Source of the DNA: Candidatus Poribacteria bacterium
Lineage (GTDB): Bacteria; Poribacteria; WGA-4E; WGA-3G
Reading direction: 5' to 3'
NCBI GenBank assembly: GCA_028818995.1
Contig: JAPPMR010000081.1
Span: 1-18,360, forward strand
Length of the DNA stretch: 18,360 nt
Positions 8,687 through 16,046 of the stretch are shown here, one piece after another. The first letter of the stretch is position 1. Each line of letters begins with the position of its first letter. The position numbers and the translations under genes were made by a program. The notes beneath the pieces were generated by a model. That model was not told the DNA's origin. It saw nothing but the letters and a program-made list of their open reading frames with translations, and searched no databases.

Positions 8687-8908
8687 TTGGTAGGTCTCTT
8701 TCAGTTTAGATTTGTCATAGTTTCACACAAATACACAATAATTTCAACAAGTAATTAGGGGTTGTAGAGTTGTAATCAGAACCATGTAATTGTTGCCAAG
8801 TGCTCTTGTAGATGGACTTTATAAGCCCGATGAATATCATACACGTATTGGTGTTGATTCTTTCCTACAAGTGCCTTACGAGATGAGTTATAGTAAACTA
8901 AAGTTGGT

Positions 8909-10084
8909 TTATCCACTACAAGCAAGGTGGCGCACATTTTCAAACCCAAATAACGCATGCTGTATATCTAAATCTGTGTGTGTTGCCATTACGGTGACAC
9001 GCAAACGACTTGTCCCTGCTGGCACAGCAGGTGGACGAATTGCTGGCGCAAACACATCTTTTCCAAGCAATGCCTCAGCGACCTCTGTTGCGCGTTGCGG
9101 TTCCCCTAATATCACAGGCAAAATCTGTGTTTCGCTCGGCAATAGGGTATATCCTAAATTTGTTAACGCATCTTTCATGGTCTCTGCATGTTCCAGTAGT
9201 TGTCGCCGCAAATCCCGTGAAGAACGCATGACCTTGAGTGCTGCATCTGCTGCCGCTAAGGTTGCAGGTGGGAGTCCTGTCGTGAAAATAAAGCCTCGCG
9301 CGCGGTTGATGAGTAAATCAATCAATACACGACTCCCCGCGACATATCCTCCCAGTCCACCAATCGCTTTGCTGAGCGTTCCCATCTGAATAATATCTCG
9401 TCCTTCTAATCCACAATGCGACACAGTGCCACTTCCATTTTTCCCTAAAACGCCAAATCCGTGTGCATCATCTACCAACAGCATCGCATTATAATTCAAG
9501 GCAACTTCGTAAATATCAGGTAGCGGTGCAATATCACCATCCATACTGAAAACGCCATCTGTCACAACGAGTCTACGTCTAAAATTAGCAGACTCCGCAA
9601 ATAGTGTCTTTAGATGCTCCACATCACAATGTCGGTAAACCTTTTTGGTGGCACGGCTGAGACGGCATCCATCAATGATACTTGCATGGTTGAGTGCATC
9701 ACTCAAAATAAGGTCACCTTCCCCCGCCAGCACAGGAATGATGCTTGTATTCGCTGCATAACCCGAGCTAAAAACCAGCGCTGCTTCAGTGCCTTTTGCT
9801 TCTGCGAGGTTAGTTTCCAAAGGTGTGTACTTTTCAATGTTGCCCGAAAGCAGACGGGAGCCGCTTGCACCAGCACCATATACCATCACCGCTGAGGCTG
9901 CTGCGGAAATTACTCTGGGATGTGTGCTTAACCCCAAATAGTTGTTTGAACCGAGGTTCACAACATAGTGTCCATCAAGAGTGATTGTGTTTGCCGGAGG
10001 GCTCATCACAGTGCGAAGGTGCCGTAGCAATCCCGCTTCTTCAAGTTCCGCATATTCTGTTTGTAGCCAATCGTAGTAGTTCAT
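8909..10084 (-). CDS. bioF: 8-amino-7-oxononanoate synthase-type PLP enzyme (alpha-oxoamine synthase)
   Basis: A 391-residue fold-type I PLP enzyme of the alpha-oxoamine synthase family, which condenses an amino acid with an acyl-CoA and releases CO2. Visible motifs are LGSNNYLGL (44-52), [10 protein letters not shown] (72-81), NHASIIDG with the ring-stacking H133, DGVFSMDGD (176-184), VDDAHGFG (D205 and H208) and the PLP lysine K239 in [13 protein letters not shown]. The Ser-Lys-Ala and Gly-Leu-Gly-Gly pattern resembles BioF more than glycine C-acetyltransferase (Kbl) or serine palmitoyltransferase, so I favour the first step of the biotin ring pathway. No other biotin gene is in the window, so the gene name is moderately sure. 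The ATG at 10084 lies four bases after the upstream isomerase stop and has only a weak GGGG upstream, which suggests coupled translation. The last residues (about 385-391) are non-conserved. Confidence 0.83.
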   Translation of the reverse strand: MNYYDWLQTEYAELEEAGLLRHLRTVMSPPANTITLDGHYVVNLGSNNYLGLSTHPRVISAAASAVMVYGAGASGSRLLSGNIEKYTPLETNLAEAKGTEAALVFSSGYAANTSIIPVLAGEGDLILSDALNHASIIDGCRLSRATKKVYRHCDVEHLKTLFAESANFRRRLVVTDGVFSMDGDIAPLPDIYEVALNYNAMLLVDDAHGFGVLGKNGSGTVSHCGLEGRDIIQMGTLSKAIGGLGGYVAGSRVLIDLLINRARGFIFTTGLPPATLAAADAALKVMRSSRDLRRQLLEHAETMKDALTNLGYTLLPSETQILPVILGEPQRATEVAEALLGKDVFAPAIRPPAVPAGTSRLRVTVMATHTDLDIQHALFGFENVRHLACSG

Positions 10085-10088
10085 TTCG

Positions 10089-11003
10089 TTACCCCATGAA
10101 CTGTCTCAAGAATATATGGCTCTGCCTTAAAGCACGTTGCCGTGTCTCCAACGTGTCTTCATAAGCACGATCCTCAACCTCAACACAGACTGCACCATCA
10201 TAACCGGTATCGCTCAAAACAGAGAAGAAACTGCCCCAATCCACATCACCGAGTCCCGGCAGTTTCGGTGTGTGATACGCAAGCGGCGTTGCGAGAATAC
10301 TAACCTCATCAAGCCGTCCCTTATCTAACCGTACATCTTTTGCATGCACATGGAAAATACGATCAGCAAAAGTGACAAGCGGTTTCAGGTAATCCATCTG
10401 AAGCCATATAAAGTGTGACGGGTCGAAGTTAATTCCGAAATTCTCGGATGGAATCTCTTCAAACATGCGTTCCCAAATTGCTGGAGAATACGCAAGGTTT
10501 TGTCCGGCGGGCCATTCGTCTTCGGTGAAAAACATCGGACAATTCTCAATGCCGATACGGATGCCATGGTCTGCAGCAAATTGGATGAGCGGTTGCCACA
10601 CCTGCTTGAACCGTGGCCAATTATCGTCTATTGTACGTGTCTGATCTCTACCGATGAATGTATTTACAATGTCTATTGACAAACGTTTCGCTGCCAATAT
10701 CAGTTGTTTAAGATGTTCGCTATAGATTTTCGCTTCTGTTTCATTAGGTGTTAGTGGGTTCGGATAGTAGCCTAAACCGCTAATTGTTATCCTCGTATCT
10801 GAAACACACTGCAGGATTCCGTCTACTTCTGCCTCAGAAAGTGCCGCTACATCAACGTGTGTAACGCCTGCATAGCGTCTTTCCGCTTTTCCTTTCGGCC
10901 AGCACATCAGTTCAACGCAATCATAGCCTGTATCAGCCGCAAATTGGACAACCTCCGCCAATGTTTGGTCAGGCAAAATCGCACTCACAAATCCGAGTTT
11001 CAT
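10089..11003 (-). CDS. Sugar phosphate isomerase/epimerase-type TIM barrel
   Basis: A 304-residue protein of the xylose-isomerase-like/AP-endonuclease-2 superfamily. The ATG at 11003 is chosen over a TTG six bases upstream because GGAGG (11010-11014) is six bases from it. It starts MKLGFVSAI and shows the family's metal ligands at strand ends: E153 in GIENCPM, D194 in [11 protein letters not shown]220 in FHVHAKDV, and E275 in VCVEVED. Related enzymes epimerise or isomerise sugars and inositol derivatives in the cytoplasm (for example inosose isomerase, D-psicose/tagatose epimerase). The substrate is unknown. It is the first gene of the leftward operon, with a consensus -10 element upstream, and diverges from the PhyH pair. 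Pairing of such isomerases with Gfo/Idh/MocA and PhyH genes suggests catabolism of an unusual sugar or polyol, but that is inference. Confidence 0.87.
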   Translation of the reverse strand: MKLGFVSAILPDQTLAEVVQFAADTGYDCVELMCWPKGKAERRYAGVTHVDVAALSEAEVDGILQCVSDTRITISGLGYYPNPLTPNETEAKIYSEHLKQLILAAKRLSIDIVNTFIGRDQTRTIDDNWPRFKQVWQPLIQFAADHGIRIGIENCPMFFTEDEWPAGQNLAYSPAIWERMFEEIPSENFGINFDPSHFIWLQMDYLKPLVTFADRIFHVHAKDVRLDKGRLDEVSILATPLAYHTPKLPGLGDVDWGSFFSVLSDTGYDGAVCVEVEDRAYEDTLETRQRALRQSHIFLRQFMG

Positions 11004-11030
11004 ACACAACCTCCATGTCGCTTTTCAAAC

Positions 11031-11036
11031 ATTATA
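11031..11036 (-). promoter_or_regulatory. Candidate -10 element for the leftward operon
   Basis: The - strand reads TATAAT at 11036-11031, a perfect -10 box, inside the longer string GTAGTATAAT. The position expected for a -35 box reads CTGCAA, a poor match. Transcription would begin near 11024 with a leader of about 20 bases before the isomerase ATG at 11003. The same ten-base string occurs in the promoter at 16698-16726. Confidence 0.5.
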
Positions 11037-11100
11037 CTACGCATCGGACAATTTTGCAGGTGTTTTGTATAACCTACCACTACAAAGGAATCAATTTTGT

Positions 11101-11128
11101 TTCAAAATATAAAAAAACATGATACAAT
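11101..11128 (+). promoter_or_regulatory. Candidate promoter for the PhyH operon
   Basis: TTCAAA (11101-11106), 16 bases, TACAAT (11123-11128) on the + strand, about 30 bases before the first PhyH start. The -10 box matches at five of six positions and the -35 at four. The region around it is AT-rich. It shares a 154-base intergenic stretch with the divergent operon promoter, so the two may be co-regulated. Confidence 0.42.
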
Positions 11129-11157
11129 TCACGGCATAAGCAGAAATGGAGGGCATT

Positions 11158-11973
11158 ATGACTCCTAAACAACGATATCTCTTTGATTTAACGGGGTATC
11201 TCCACCTAAAAAACGTTCTCAGCGATGCGGAATTGCAAAACGCACAAAATGCTGTTGAACGCTGCGTCCAAACACCAGCAGACGAACTTCCACCGGGTAT
11301 CAGTTATGGCGGTGGTGGTTTTTCCAACGGCTTTTCTTATCACAAATCGCTTGAGGCACTCACACTTCACCCAAAAACATGGCCCATTGTAAAAGAGTTG
11401 ACCAGCAACAGACCGCGTTTTAATCGTGGATCGCTGGTCGCAAAAGGTCCTGAACACGATCAGGTTATCGGTAAGCTGCACTGCGCCCGTGAAGATTGCG
11501 GATGGCAGACAAGACGCTACGTCGCTAAGAACGGAAAAATTCACAACAACGACTTTGCCATCTTTTTTTATTTCACCGATGTCTATCCAGGTGATGGCGG
11601 ATTAGTGGTGTTGCCAGGATCTCACAAAGCCGGTTTTGAACGACCAGAAGGAATTTTCTTTCCAGACCCAGAGAACCCTCCAGATGAACTCCATCCTGCC
11701 CTCGTTAATGTTACCGCCCGCGCAGGTGACGCAATTGTCATGTCCGAACTGCTGACACACGGCGTTTTAATATGGAAACCAAAGGAACGACACCGGAGAT
11801 TTCTGATCTTGCGTTACAAGACACAGTTTTTCCAAGATAATAGGGGACCAAGAGACCCGTTTCCGCCTGAAGTGATGGAGAGACTTTCCCCTGAAACCCG
11901 TGAACTCGCACAACACGCGCATTATACACATATCAAGGATATTGTAAAACAGGAACATGTTCAGTTAACCTAA
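11158..11973 (+). CDS. Phytanoyl-CoA dioxygenase (PhyH) family protein, copy 1
   Basis: A 271-residue protein. The ATG at 11158 is preferred over an ATG 12 bases upstream: GGAGG (11148-11152) is five bases away, and the paralogue next door starts at the same point (MTPEQRYLFD). It is a cupin-fold Fe(II)/2-oxoglutarate oxygenase homologue with YPGDGGLVVLPGSHKAGFERP, a distal iron ligand H201 in LLTHGV, and R213/R214 as likely 2-oxoglutarate binders. At the proximal iron motif, where H-x-D is expected, it reads H108-C109-A110, with E112 two residues further on. The spacing from H108 to H201 (93 residues) is normal for the family. H-x-A or H-x-G is the signature of non-haem iron halogenases such as SyrB2, but large uncharacterised PhyH groups also show it. 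It heads a rightward operon with its paralogue and a Gfo/Idh/MocA gene. The substrate is unknown. Confidence 0.88.
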   Translation: MTPKQRYLFDLTGYLHLKNVLSDAELQNAQNAVERCVQTPADELPPGISYGGGGFSNGFSYHKSLEALTLHPKTWPIVKELTSNRPRFNRGSLVAKGPEHDQVIGKLHCAREDCGWQTRRYVAKNGKIHNNDFAIFFYFTDVYPGDGGLVVLPGSHKAGFERPEGIFFPDPENPPDELHPALVNVTARAGDAIVMSELLTHGVLIWKPKERHRRFLILRYKTQFFQDNRGPRDPFPPEVMERLSPETRELAQHAHYTHIKDIVKQEHVQLT

Positions 11974-11984
11974 AGGAACGGAGA

Positions 11985-12824
11985 ATGACACCAGAACAAC
12001 GCTATCTATTTGACGTTACAGGCTATCTACACATAAAAAACGCTGTTACGGGGGACGCACTGAAAGCGGCACAAGAGGCTGTTGACAGATATATCCACAT
12101 GCCGCTTGATGAACGTCCTGAAGGATTTACGACGCGCCCGCGTGAGTTAGAACCCGGCAAAGGTGGTAGATATGAACATGGATTCGCGTTTGACCGTTCG
12201 CTTGAAGCGATGACGGTGCATCCCACTATCTGGCCCCTTGTCAAAGAGTTCACCTTTGATATGCCAAGATTTGTAACAGGGACGCTTACACTGGAACAGC
12301 ACAATCCCGACAGACAACCGATGGGAACAAATCCCGCGGGCTTACATTGTGCACGCGAGGGGCGCCACTGGCTCACCCGATATGAAGTTAAAAATCAACA
12401 AATCTACTGCAACGATTTCGTAGCGTTTTTCTATTTAACAGATGTAAACCCTGGCGATGGCGGACTTATTGTCATTCCGGGTTCGCATAAGAGCCAATTT
12501 GAAAGACCTGAAGACCTTCTGACACCCGGACCAGACGGCATTGATCCGATACCAGACGATGTTTTCACCAACCTCACGCCGAATGCAGGTGATTTCCTTG
12601 TTATCTCTGAACTCTTGACACACGGTGTTTTGCAATGGAGACCAAAAGACCGGGATAGACGATTCCTTATTCTTCGGTATCGTCCCCAATATGAAGGCAG
12701 GTCAGGACTGCCAGAGGCAATCGTCAACCGCTTGTCGCCAGAGGTACAGGAACTAACACAAACCGCATCTTATGGACATATTAAAGAAGTTGTCAAACAA
12801 GATGTTGTTCAATTAACCGCTTAA
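11985..12824 (+). CDS. Phytanoyl-CoA dioxygenase (PhyH) family protein, copy 2
   Basis: A 279-residue paralogue of the gene just upstream, collinear from the first residues (MTPEQRYLFDVTGYLHIKN) to the last (IKEVVKQDVVQLT). It follows the first copy by 11 bases, with GGAG-like sequence before the ATG. It shows NPGDGGLIVIPGSHKSQFERP, distal H213 in LLTHGV and R225/R226. As in copy 1, the proximal iron motif reads H121-C122-A123, with E125 following, so the missing Asp is a shared feature and not a chance mutation. The middle (residues about 40-60 and 105-120) is longer than in copy 1, so the pair is diverged, not a recent duplication. It may act on a related substrate or form a heteromer with copy 1; both are inference. 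A 45-base gap with its own ribosome binding site leads to the next gene. Confidence 0.88.
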   Translation: MTPEQRYLFDVTGYLHIKNAVTGDALKAAQEAVDRYIHMPLDERPEGFTTRPRELEPGKGGRYEHGFAFDRSLEAMTVHPTIWPLVKEFTFDMPRFVTGTLTLEQHNPDRQPMGTNPAGLHCAREGRHWLTRYEVKNQQIYCNDFVAFFYLTDVNPGDGGLIVIPGSHKSQFERPEDLLTPGPDGIDPIPDDVFTNLTPNAGDFLVISELLTHGVLQWRPKDRDRRFLILRYRPQYEGRSGLPEAIVNRLSPEVQELTQTASYGHIKEVVKQDVVQLTA

Positions 12825-12869
12825 CAGAAATCTTCAATTTTCAAAACGAAACTTGATGGAGGAATTCCA

Positions 12870-13913
12870 ATGGAAACCACACAATACCGTGTCTGTATTG
12901 TCGGCTGCGGACGAATGGGCGGCACCATTGATGAAGAGGTGCGAAGCACGCCACACGGTGCGCTGCCATATTCACATGCTGCTGGCTACTCCGCTTATGA
13001 GCGAACAACAATTGTCGCCGGCGCAGATGTAGTTGAAGAAAAAGCAAAATATGTATGTGACAAATGGGACATCCCGAAGTACTATCTTGACTATCAAGAA
13101 ATGATAACGCAGGAAAAACCGGATATTATCAGCATTGCCACGCGTCCCGGCAACCACGCCGACATCACACAATTTGCCGCAGAAAACGGTGTCAAAGGCA
13201 TCTATTGCGATAAACCGCTCTGTGCTTCTATGGAAGAGGCGGACGCTATGCTTGAGGTGTGTGAGAAATACAACATCAAATTCAATCTCGGCACACAGCG
13301 GCGTTTTACACCGGGCTATATCAAAATGCGTGAAATCCTTGAGAGTGGCGAATTAGGTGAGCGTCGTTCTATCATCTCTTATACGGGTGGTTCTGCCTTA
13401 TGGGGCTACACGCACGCCGCCGACCTAATCCTCTTTTTGGCAAGCGATTCACCGATAGAATATGTACAAGGCAACGTCGCTGTTGATGATGCCGACTTTG
13501 AGGATAACCGCACCGATTCGGATCCTGGAATTGTGATGGGATTCATCCGTTTTCAGAACGGCATTAACGGCATCAGCATTCCCGGCACCGCTTACGAATT
13601 TGAAGTGAATTGTAGTGAAGGCACAGTTCGTTCTCTCAACAACGGTCTCGGTTTTCAACTCCGTAAACGGCAGGGACAGTTTAATGAAATTTTAGACGCA
13701 CAATTCCCGCCTTTTGAACGGAAAAGCGGCACCGTGGGATGCATTGAGGACATCGTTGAAGCAATAGACACCGATACTGAGACGCAAGGTAACATTCAAC
13801 TCGCACATCGTAGCACCGAAATGGTCTTCGCCATCGTCGACTCGCAACGGCAGAAAGGCGTTCGTGTGCCGATACCGATGGAAAACCGAGGACTCTATCT
13901 CGGAAGGTGGTAA
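12870..13913 (+). CDS. Gfo/Idh/MocA family oxidoreductase
   Basis: A 347-residue NAD(P)-dependent dehydrogenase. The ATG at 12870 has GGAGG (12858-12862) at seven bases. The N-terminal nucleotide-binding motif reads VGCGRMGG (residues 11-18). The family's catalytic lysine is present as K115 in YCDKPLC, with Asp in place of the more common Glu. SIATRPGNHADI (88-99) is the usual end of the dinucleotide domain, and a TQRRF motif lies at 142-146. Known members oxidise or epimerise sugars, inositols and amino sugars in the cytoplasm. Unlike the Gfo/Idh/MocA gene at the left end of the window, the standard active-site lysine is kept here. It follows the two PhyH genes in one direction and probably forms a pathway with them and with the divergent sugar isomerase. 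Its last codons carry the ribosome binding site of the methyltransferase gene. Confidence 0.91.
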   Translation: METTQYRVCIVGCGRMGGTIDEEVRSTPHGALPYSHAAGYSAYERTTIVAGADVVEEKAKYVCDKWDIPKYYLDYQEMITQEKPDIISIATRPGNHADITQFAAENGVKGIYCDKPLCASMEEADAMLEVCEKYNIKFNLGTQRRFTPGYIKMREILESGELGERRSIISYTGGSALWGYTHAADLILFLASDSPIEYVQGNVAVDDADFEDNRTDSDPGIVMGFIRFQNGINGISIPGTAYEFEVNCSEGTVRSLNNGLGFQLRKRQGQFNEILDAQFPPFERKSGTVGCIEDIVEAIDTDTETQGNIQLAHRSTEMVFAIVDSQRQKGVRVPIPMENRGLYLGRW

Positions 13914-13916
13914 CCG

Positions 13917-14582
13917 ATGATTACAAAATTTGACCACTCTTGTTGGAGGGGTTTCCAACCCCGATATATTTCTGGTAGGAGGGGTTTCCAACCCCGAAAA
14001 TTCACAAAGATTTGCGCCATTGTTGTTGGTACACTCTTTTTGCTAATCTATCCAACAACTTCACCAAAGGGCGATTCGCACTCAAAAACCGACCAGACAC
14101 GTCCAGCAAGCACACACTACGAACAACGCACCCCAAGCCGAGACGGTATCGGCAAAATCTATATGGGGCGCGAAATATCGCAGGTCATGGGACATCTCGC
14201 TGCCGGATGGTTAGAACGCCCCGAACGCGAACGCGAAGAGATGCCAAATAAACTTCTTGAAATGCTGAAACTAAAAGAAGGTGATGTTGTTGCGGATATT
14301 GGGGTTGGGACAGGTTACATTGCCCGCCGTATTTCACCTATAGTTGGCAAAACAGGCACTATCTACGGCGTTGAAATTCAGCAGGAGATGCTTGACATCC
14401 TTGCCGAAAAGATGACGGAAGAAGGTATTACCAATATCAAAGGGGTGTTAGGCACGATTACCAATCCGAAACTGCCACCGAATTCGGTTGACCTCGCCAT
14501 TATGGTAGATGTCTACCACGAATTTTCGCATCCGTATGAGATGATACAGAACATCTGCCGCGCCCTCAAAGTAGGCGGGTAG
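13917..14582 (+). CDS. Membrane-anchored class I SAM methyltransferase, frameshifted
   Basis: The 221 codons end in a premature TAG at 14580. The ATG lies four bases after the previous stop, with GGTGG six bases upstream. Order: N-terminal 30 residues with two copies of RGFQPR encoded by a palindromic DNA repeat, a hydrophobic signal or anchor segment (about 32-47, ICAIVVGTLFLLIYP), a linker, then a Rossmann methyltransferase domain. The SAM motif I is VADIGVGTGYIA (125-136), with an acidic E153 closing strand 2 (IYGVEI) and VDLAIMVDVYHEF at the motif IV region. The protein stops after RALKVGG, exactly where the family normally continues into strand 6 (GG-R-V-A-F-V-E). That continuation is present one frame over (see 14581-14760). 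The domain identity is secure; whether a working full-length protein is made is not. The substrate is unknown; it is probably anchored with the domain outside the cytoplasmic membrane, or exported. Confidence 0.8.
   Translation: MITKFDHSCWRGFQPRYISGRRGFQPRKFTKICAIVVGTLFLLIYPTTSPKGDSHSKTDQTRPASTHYEQRTPSRDGIGKIYMGREISQVMGHLAAGWLERPEREREEMPNKLLEMLKLKEGDVVADIGVGTGYIARRISPIVGKTGTIYGVEIQQEMLDILAEKMTEEGITNIKGVLGTITNPKLPPNSVDLAIMVDVYHEFSHPYEMIQNICRALKVGG
13945..13964. repeat. Palindromic repeat, copy 1
   Basis: GGAGGGGTTTCCAACCCCGA. It contains a perfect 6-bp inverted repeat GGGGTT/AACCCC with the loop TCC. With the two T bases before it, a second, competing hairpin can form (TTGGA/TCCAA). It lies in frame inside the methyltransferase gene and encodes part of RGFQPR. 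Repeats of this look are, from memory, scattered through poribacterial genomes. Confidence 0.85.
13978..13997. repeat. Palindromic repeat, copy 2
   Basis: Identical over all 20 bases to the copy starting 33 bases earlier. The period of 33 bases equals 11 codons, so both copies are read in the same frame and give the same six residues RGFQPR. Confidence 0.85.
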
Positions 14583-14760
14583 GGTTGCTTTTGTAGAATA
14601 CCGCTTGGAAGATGACAGTGTGCCAATCAAACGTCTGCACAAGATGAGTGAATTGCAGGTGATTAAGGAGGCGACACCGCACCCGTTGTCTTGGATTGAA
14701 ACGCTTGATGGTCTGCCGTGGCAGCATGTTATCATTTTTGAGAAGGTTGCGACAGAATAG
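14581..14760 (+). pseudogene. Detached C-terminal part of the methyltransferase
   Basis: Reading from AGG at 14581 gives 59 codons, RVAFVEYRLEDDSVPIKRLH and onward to WQHVIIFEKVATE, then TAG. This is the expected last part of the upstream methyltransferase (strands 6 and 7). Only the T at 14580 separates the two frames, so this is a one-base insertion, a sequencing error, or a site of +1 frameshifting at GGG-TAG. There is no start codon with a ribosome binding site of its own at the beginning. The tail has no internal stop, which implies the break is recent or bypassed. Confidence 0.85.
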
Positions 14761-14795
14761 AAAGTTAGGATTGTTCAATTGAGAGAAAGCAACTC

Positions 14796-16028
14796 ATGAC
14801 TGGAAATCAAGCATTTGATCGCTTCAATCAAGGAGTGAGAAAGCATCATTTAGGTCAATACAGTGGTGCTATTACTGAGTTTAGTGCTGCTATTCGGCGC
14901 CAACCTGATTTCGCAGAAGCTTACAGCCATCGGGGGTTGGCAAAGTATAATATCGGTCAATACAAAGCTGCAATTACTGACTATGATACTGCTATTCGGT
15001 TCAAATCTGATTATGCGCTTGCCTACTACAATCGAGGGAACGTAAAGGCAAAGCTTGGGCATGACTCGGAGGCAGAACAGGATTGGCAAACCGCATTGAA
15101 ACTTGCAACGCAAACAGGCGATGTAAAACTTAAAGACGAAATTGAAAGTGTCCGACATAAATCTGTTAATTCTCAAGTTAAGCAGCCGAACTTCAAACCA
15201 AAACAAAAGAAGGTTATCCACTATTCTGAAAATCAAGCCAGAACATCTACACCTCAAGTTAAAGAGAAGGTTGTCCACTATTCTGAAAATCAAGCCAGAA
15301 CATTTACACCTCAAGCTAAAGAAAAGTCTGTCCACTATTCCGAAGATCAAATCAAAGAAATTGTTGCTGACTATTTTGAGTCCCTTCCCACCGCTTCACC
15401 AGGTTATAGTGTCAAGCGCGAGTATCTAATTCAAATGGGCAGCGACCAACGTAGAGCTGATGTTGTGTTTTTGAGGAATGGAAAATTGGTAGCAATTGCG
15501 GAGTGTAAAGAAACGGGTCGCGTCAGGAGAGGTAATAAGCAGTTGCATTCCTACCTCTGTGCAACCGATACTTTTTTAGGTATATTTGCTAATGACGGTG
15601 ATCTCAATAAGTGGACTTTTTGGGAGAATCATAGACACAACAATTTTGTAGAAATTAGTCGCAAAACTTTTGAGAACTATGTTTACAATCACGATAAGGC
15701 AATAAAGGATAGAGAAAATAAGATAAAAGCGGAAGTACAAAGAGAAATAGACGCAGAAATAAGAGAGCGCGTGCGAAAAAACACGGATACGGATGCCGTC
15801 AGACAAAACGAAACTGAGCGTATAGAACGAGAGGCGAGGGAAAATATTGACAAAACGGCGGTAGTAAATAGCGTGAAATCGCAAATAGCACAACAAGCAG
15901 AAAATGGATTGCTAAAGGAAAGAGATAAAGAAAATCGCAAACTTGGACGTGCACAAGGTTTTTGGTGGACTATCTTTGGTATTATCGGAATTGGAATTTT
16001 AATAGCAATGCTAATTTCAGCTGGGTAA
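14796..16028 (+). CDS. TPR protein with HsdR_N-like PD-(D/E)XK domain and C-terminal membrane anchor
   Basis: A 410-residue protein with an unusual domain order. Residues 5-105 are three tetratricopeptide repeats (LGQYSGAITEFSAAIRRQP, then IGQYKAAITDYDTAIRF, then LGHDSEAEQDWQTAL). Residues 140-190 are a 19-residue tandem repeat (HYSENQART unit, two full copies and a part). Residues 185-295 form a restriction-endonuclease-like domain close to the N-terminal domain of type I restriction HsdR subunits: SPGYSVKREY, D222 in RADVVFL, then E236-C-K238 in IAECKETG, then QLHSYL. Residues 300-385 are a charged coiled coil, and 388-408 a single membrane helix near the C-terminus (FWWTIFGIIGIGILIAMLIS). 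The catalytic D...E-x-K set is intact. I infer a tail-anchored, cytoplasm-facing nuclease or nuclease-like sensor, possibly for defence. The start at 14796 has only a weak GAGAGAAAG upstream, 35 bases past the methyltransferase tail. Confidence 0.82.
   Translation: MTGNQAFDRFNQGVRKHHLGQYSGAITEFSAAIRRQPDFAEAYSHRGLAKYNIGQYKAAITDYDTAIRFKSDYALAYYNRGNVKAKLGHDSEAEQDWQTALKLATQTGDVKLKDEIESVRHKSVNSQVKQPNFKPKQKKVIHYSENQARTSTPQVKEKVVHYSENQARTFTPQAKEKSVHYSEDQIKEIVADYFESLPTASPGYSVKREYLIQMGSDQRRADVVFLRNGKLVAIAECKETGRVRRGNKQLHSYLCATDTFLGIFANDGDLNKWTFWENHRHNNFVEISRKTFENYVYNHDKAIKDRENKIKAEVQREIDAEIRERVRKNTDTDAVRQNETERIEREARENIDKTAVVNSVKSQIAQQAENGLLKERDKENRKLGRAQGFWWTIFGIIGIGILIAMLISAG
15213..15350 (+). repeat. 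57-base tandem repeat inside the TPR/nuclease gene
   Basis: Two full units (15213-15269 and 15270-15326) and a partial third (15327-15350). Each full unit encodes 19 residues of the form V-x-HYSENQART-x-TPQ-x-KEK. The first two units differ at only a few bases. The period is a whole number of codons, so copy number can change without breaking the frame. It forms a linker between the TPR and nuclease domains. Confidence 0.88.
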
Positions 16029-16046
16029 TTCAACTTATAGGGCAAC

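Noticed and set aside
8800..8880. Inverted pair CTTGTAG/CTACAAG in the gap before the cupin.
   Set aside because: Seven bases with more than 50 bases between arms; easily chance in a 222-base gap.
9010..9231. A 73-codon + strand open frame inside the BioF region.
   Set aside because: Shadow of the opposite-strand PLP enzyme.
8790..9389. A 199-codon open frame on the + strand.
   Set aside because: It lies opposite the C-terminal part of the BioF-type gene, whose motifs are strong, and shows no recognisable domain or ribosome binding site.
13945..13997. Two identical repeats separated by 13 bases, CRISPR-like at first sight.
   Set aside because: Only two copies, spacer far too short, repeats lie in frame inside a coding region and are palindromic; no cas genes.
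14850..15350. A 166-codon open frame on the - strand with internal repeats.
   Set aside because: It mirrors the TPR and tandem-repeat coding region; its repeats are the complement of the 57-base units and its residues look like low-quality shadow sequence.
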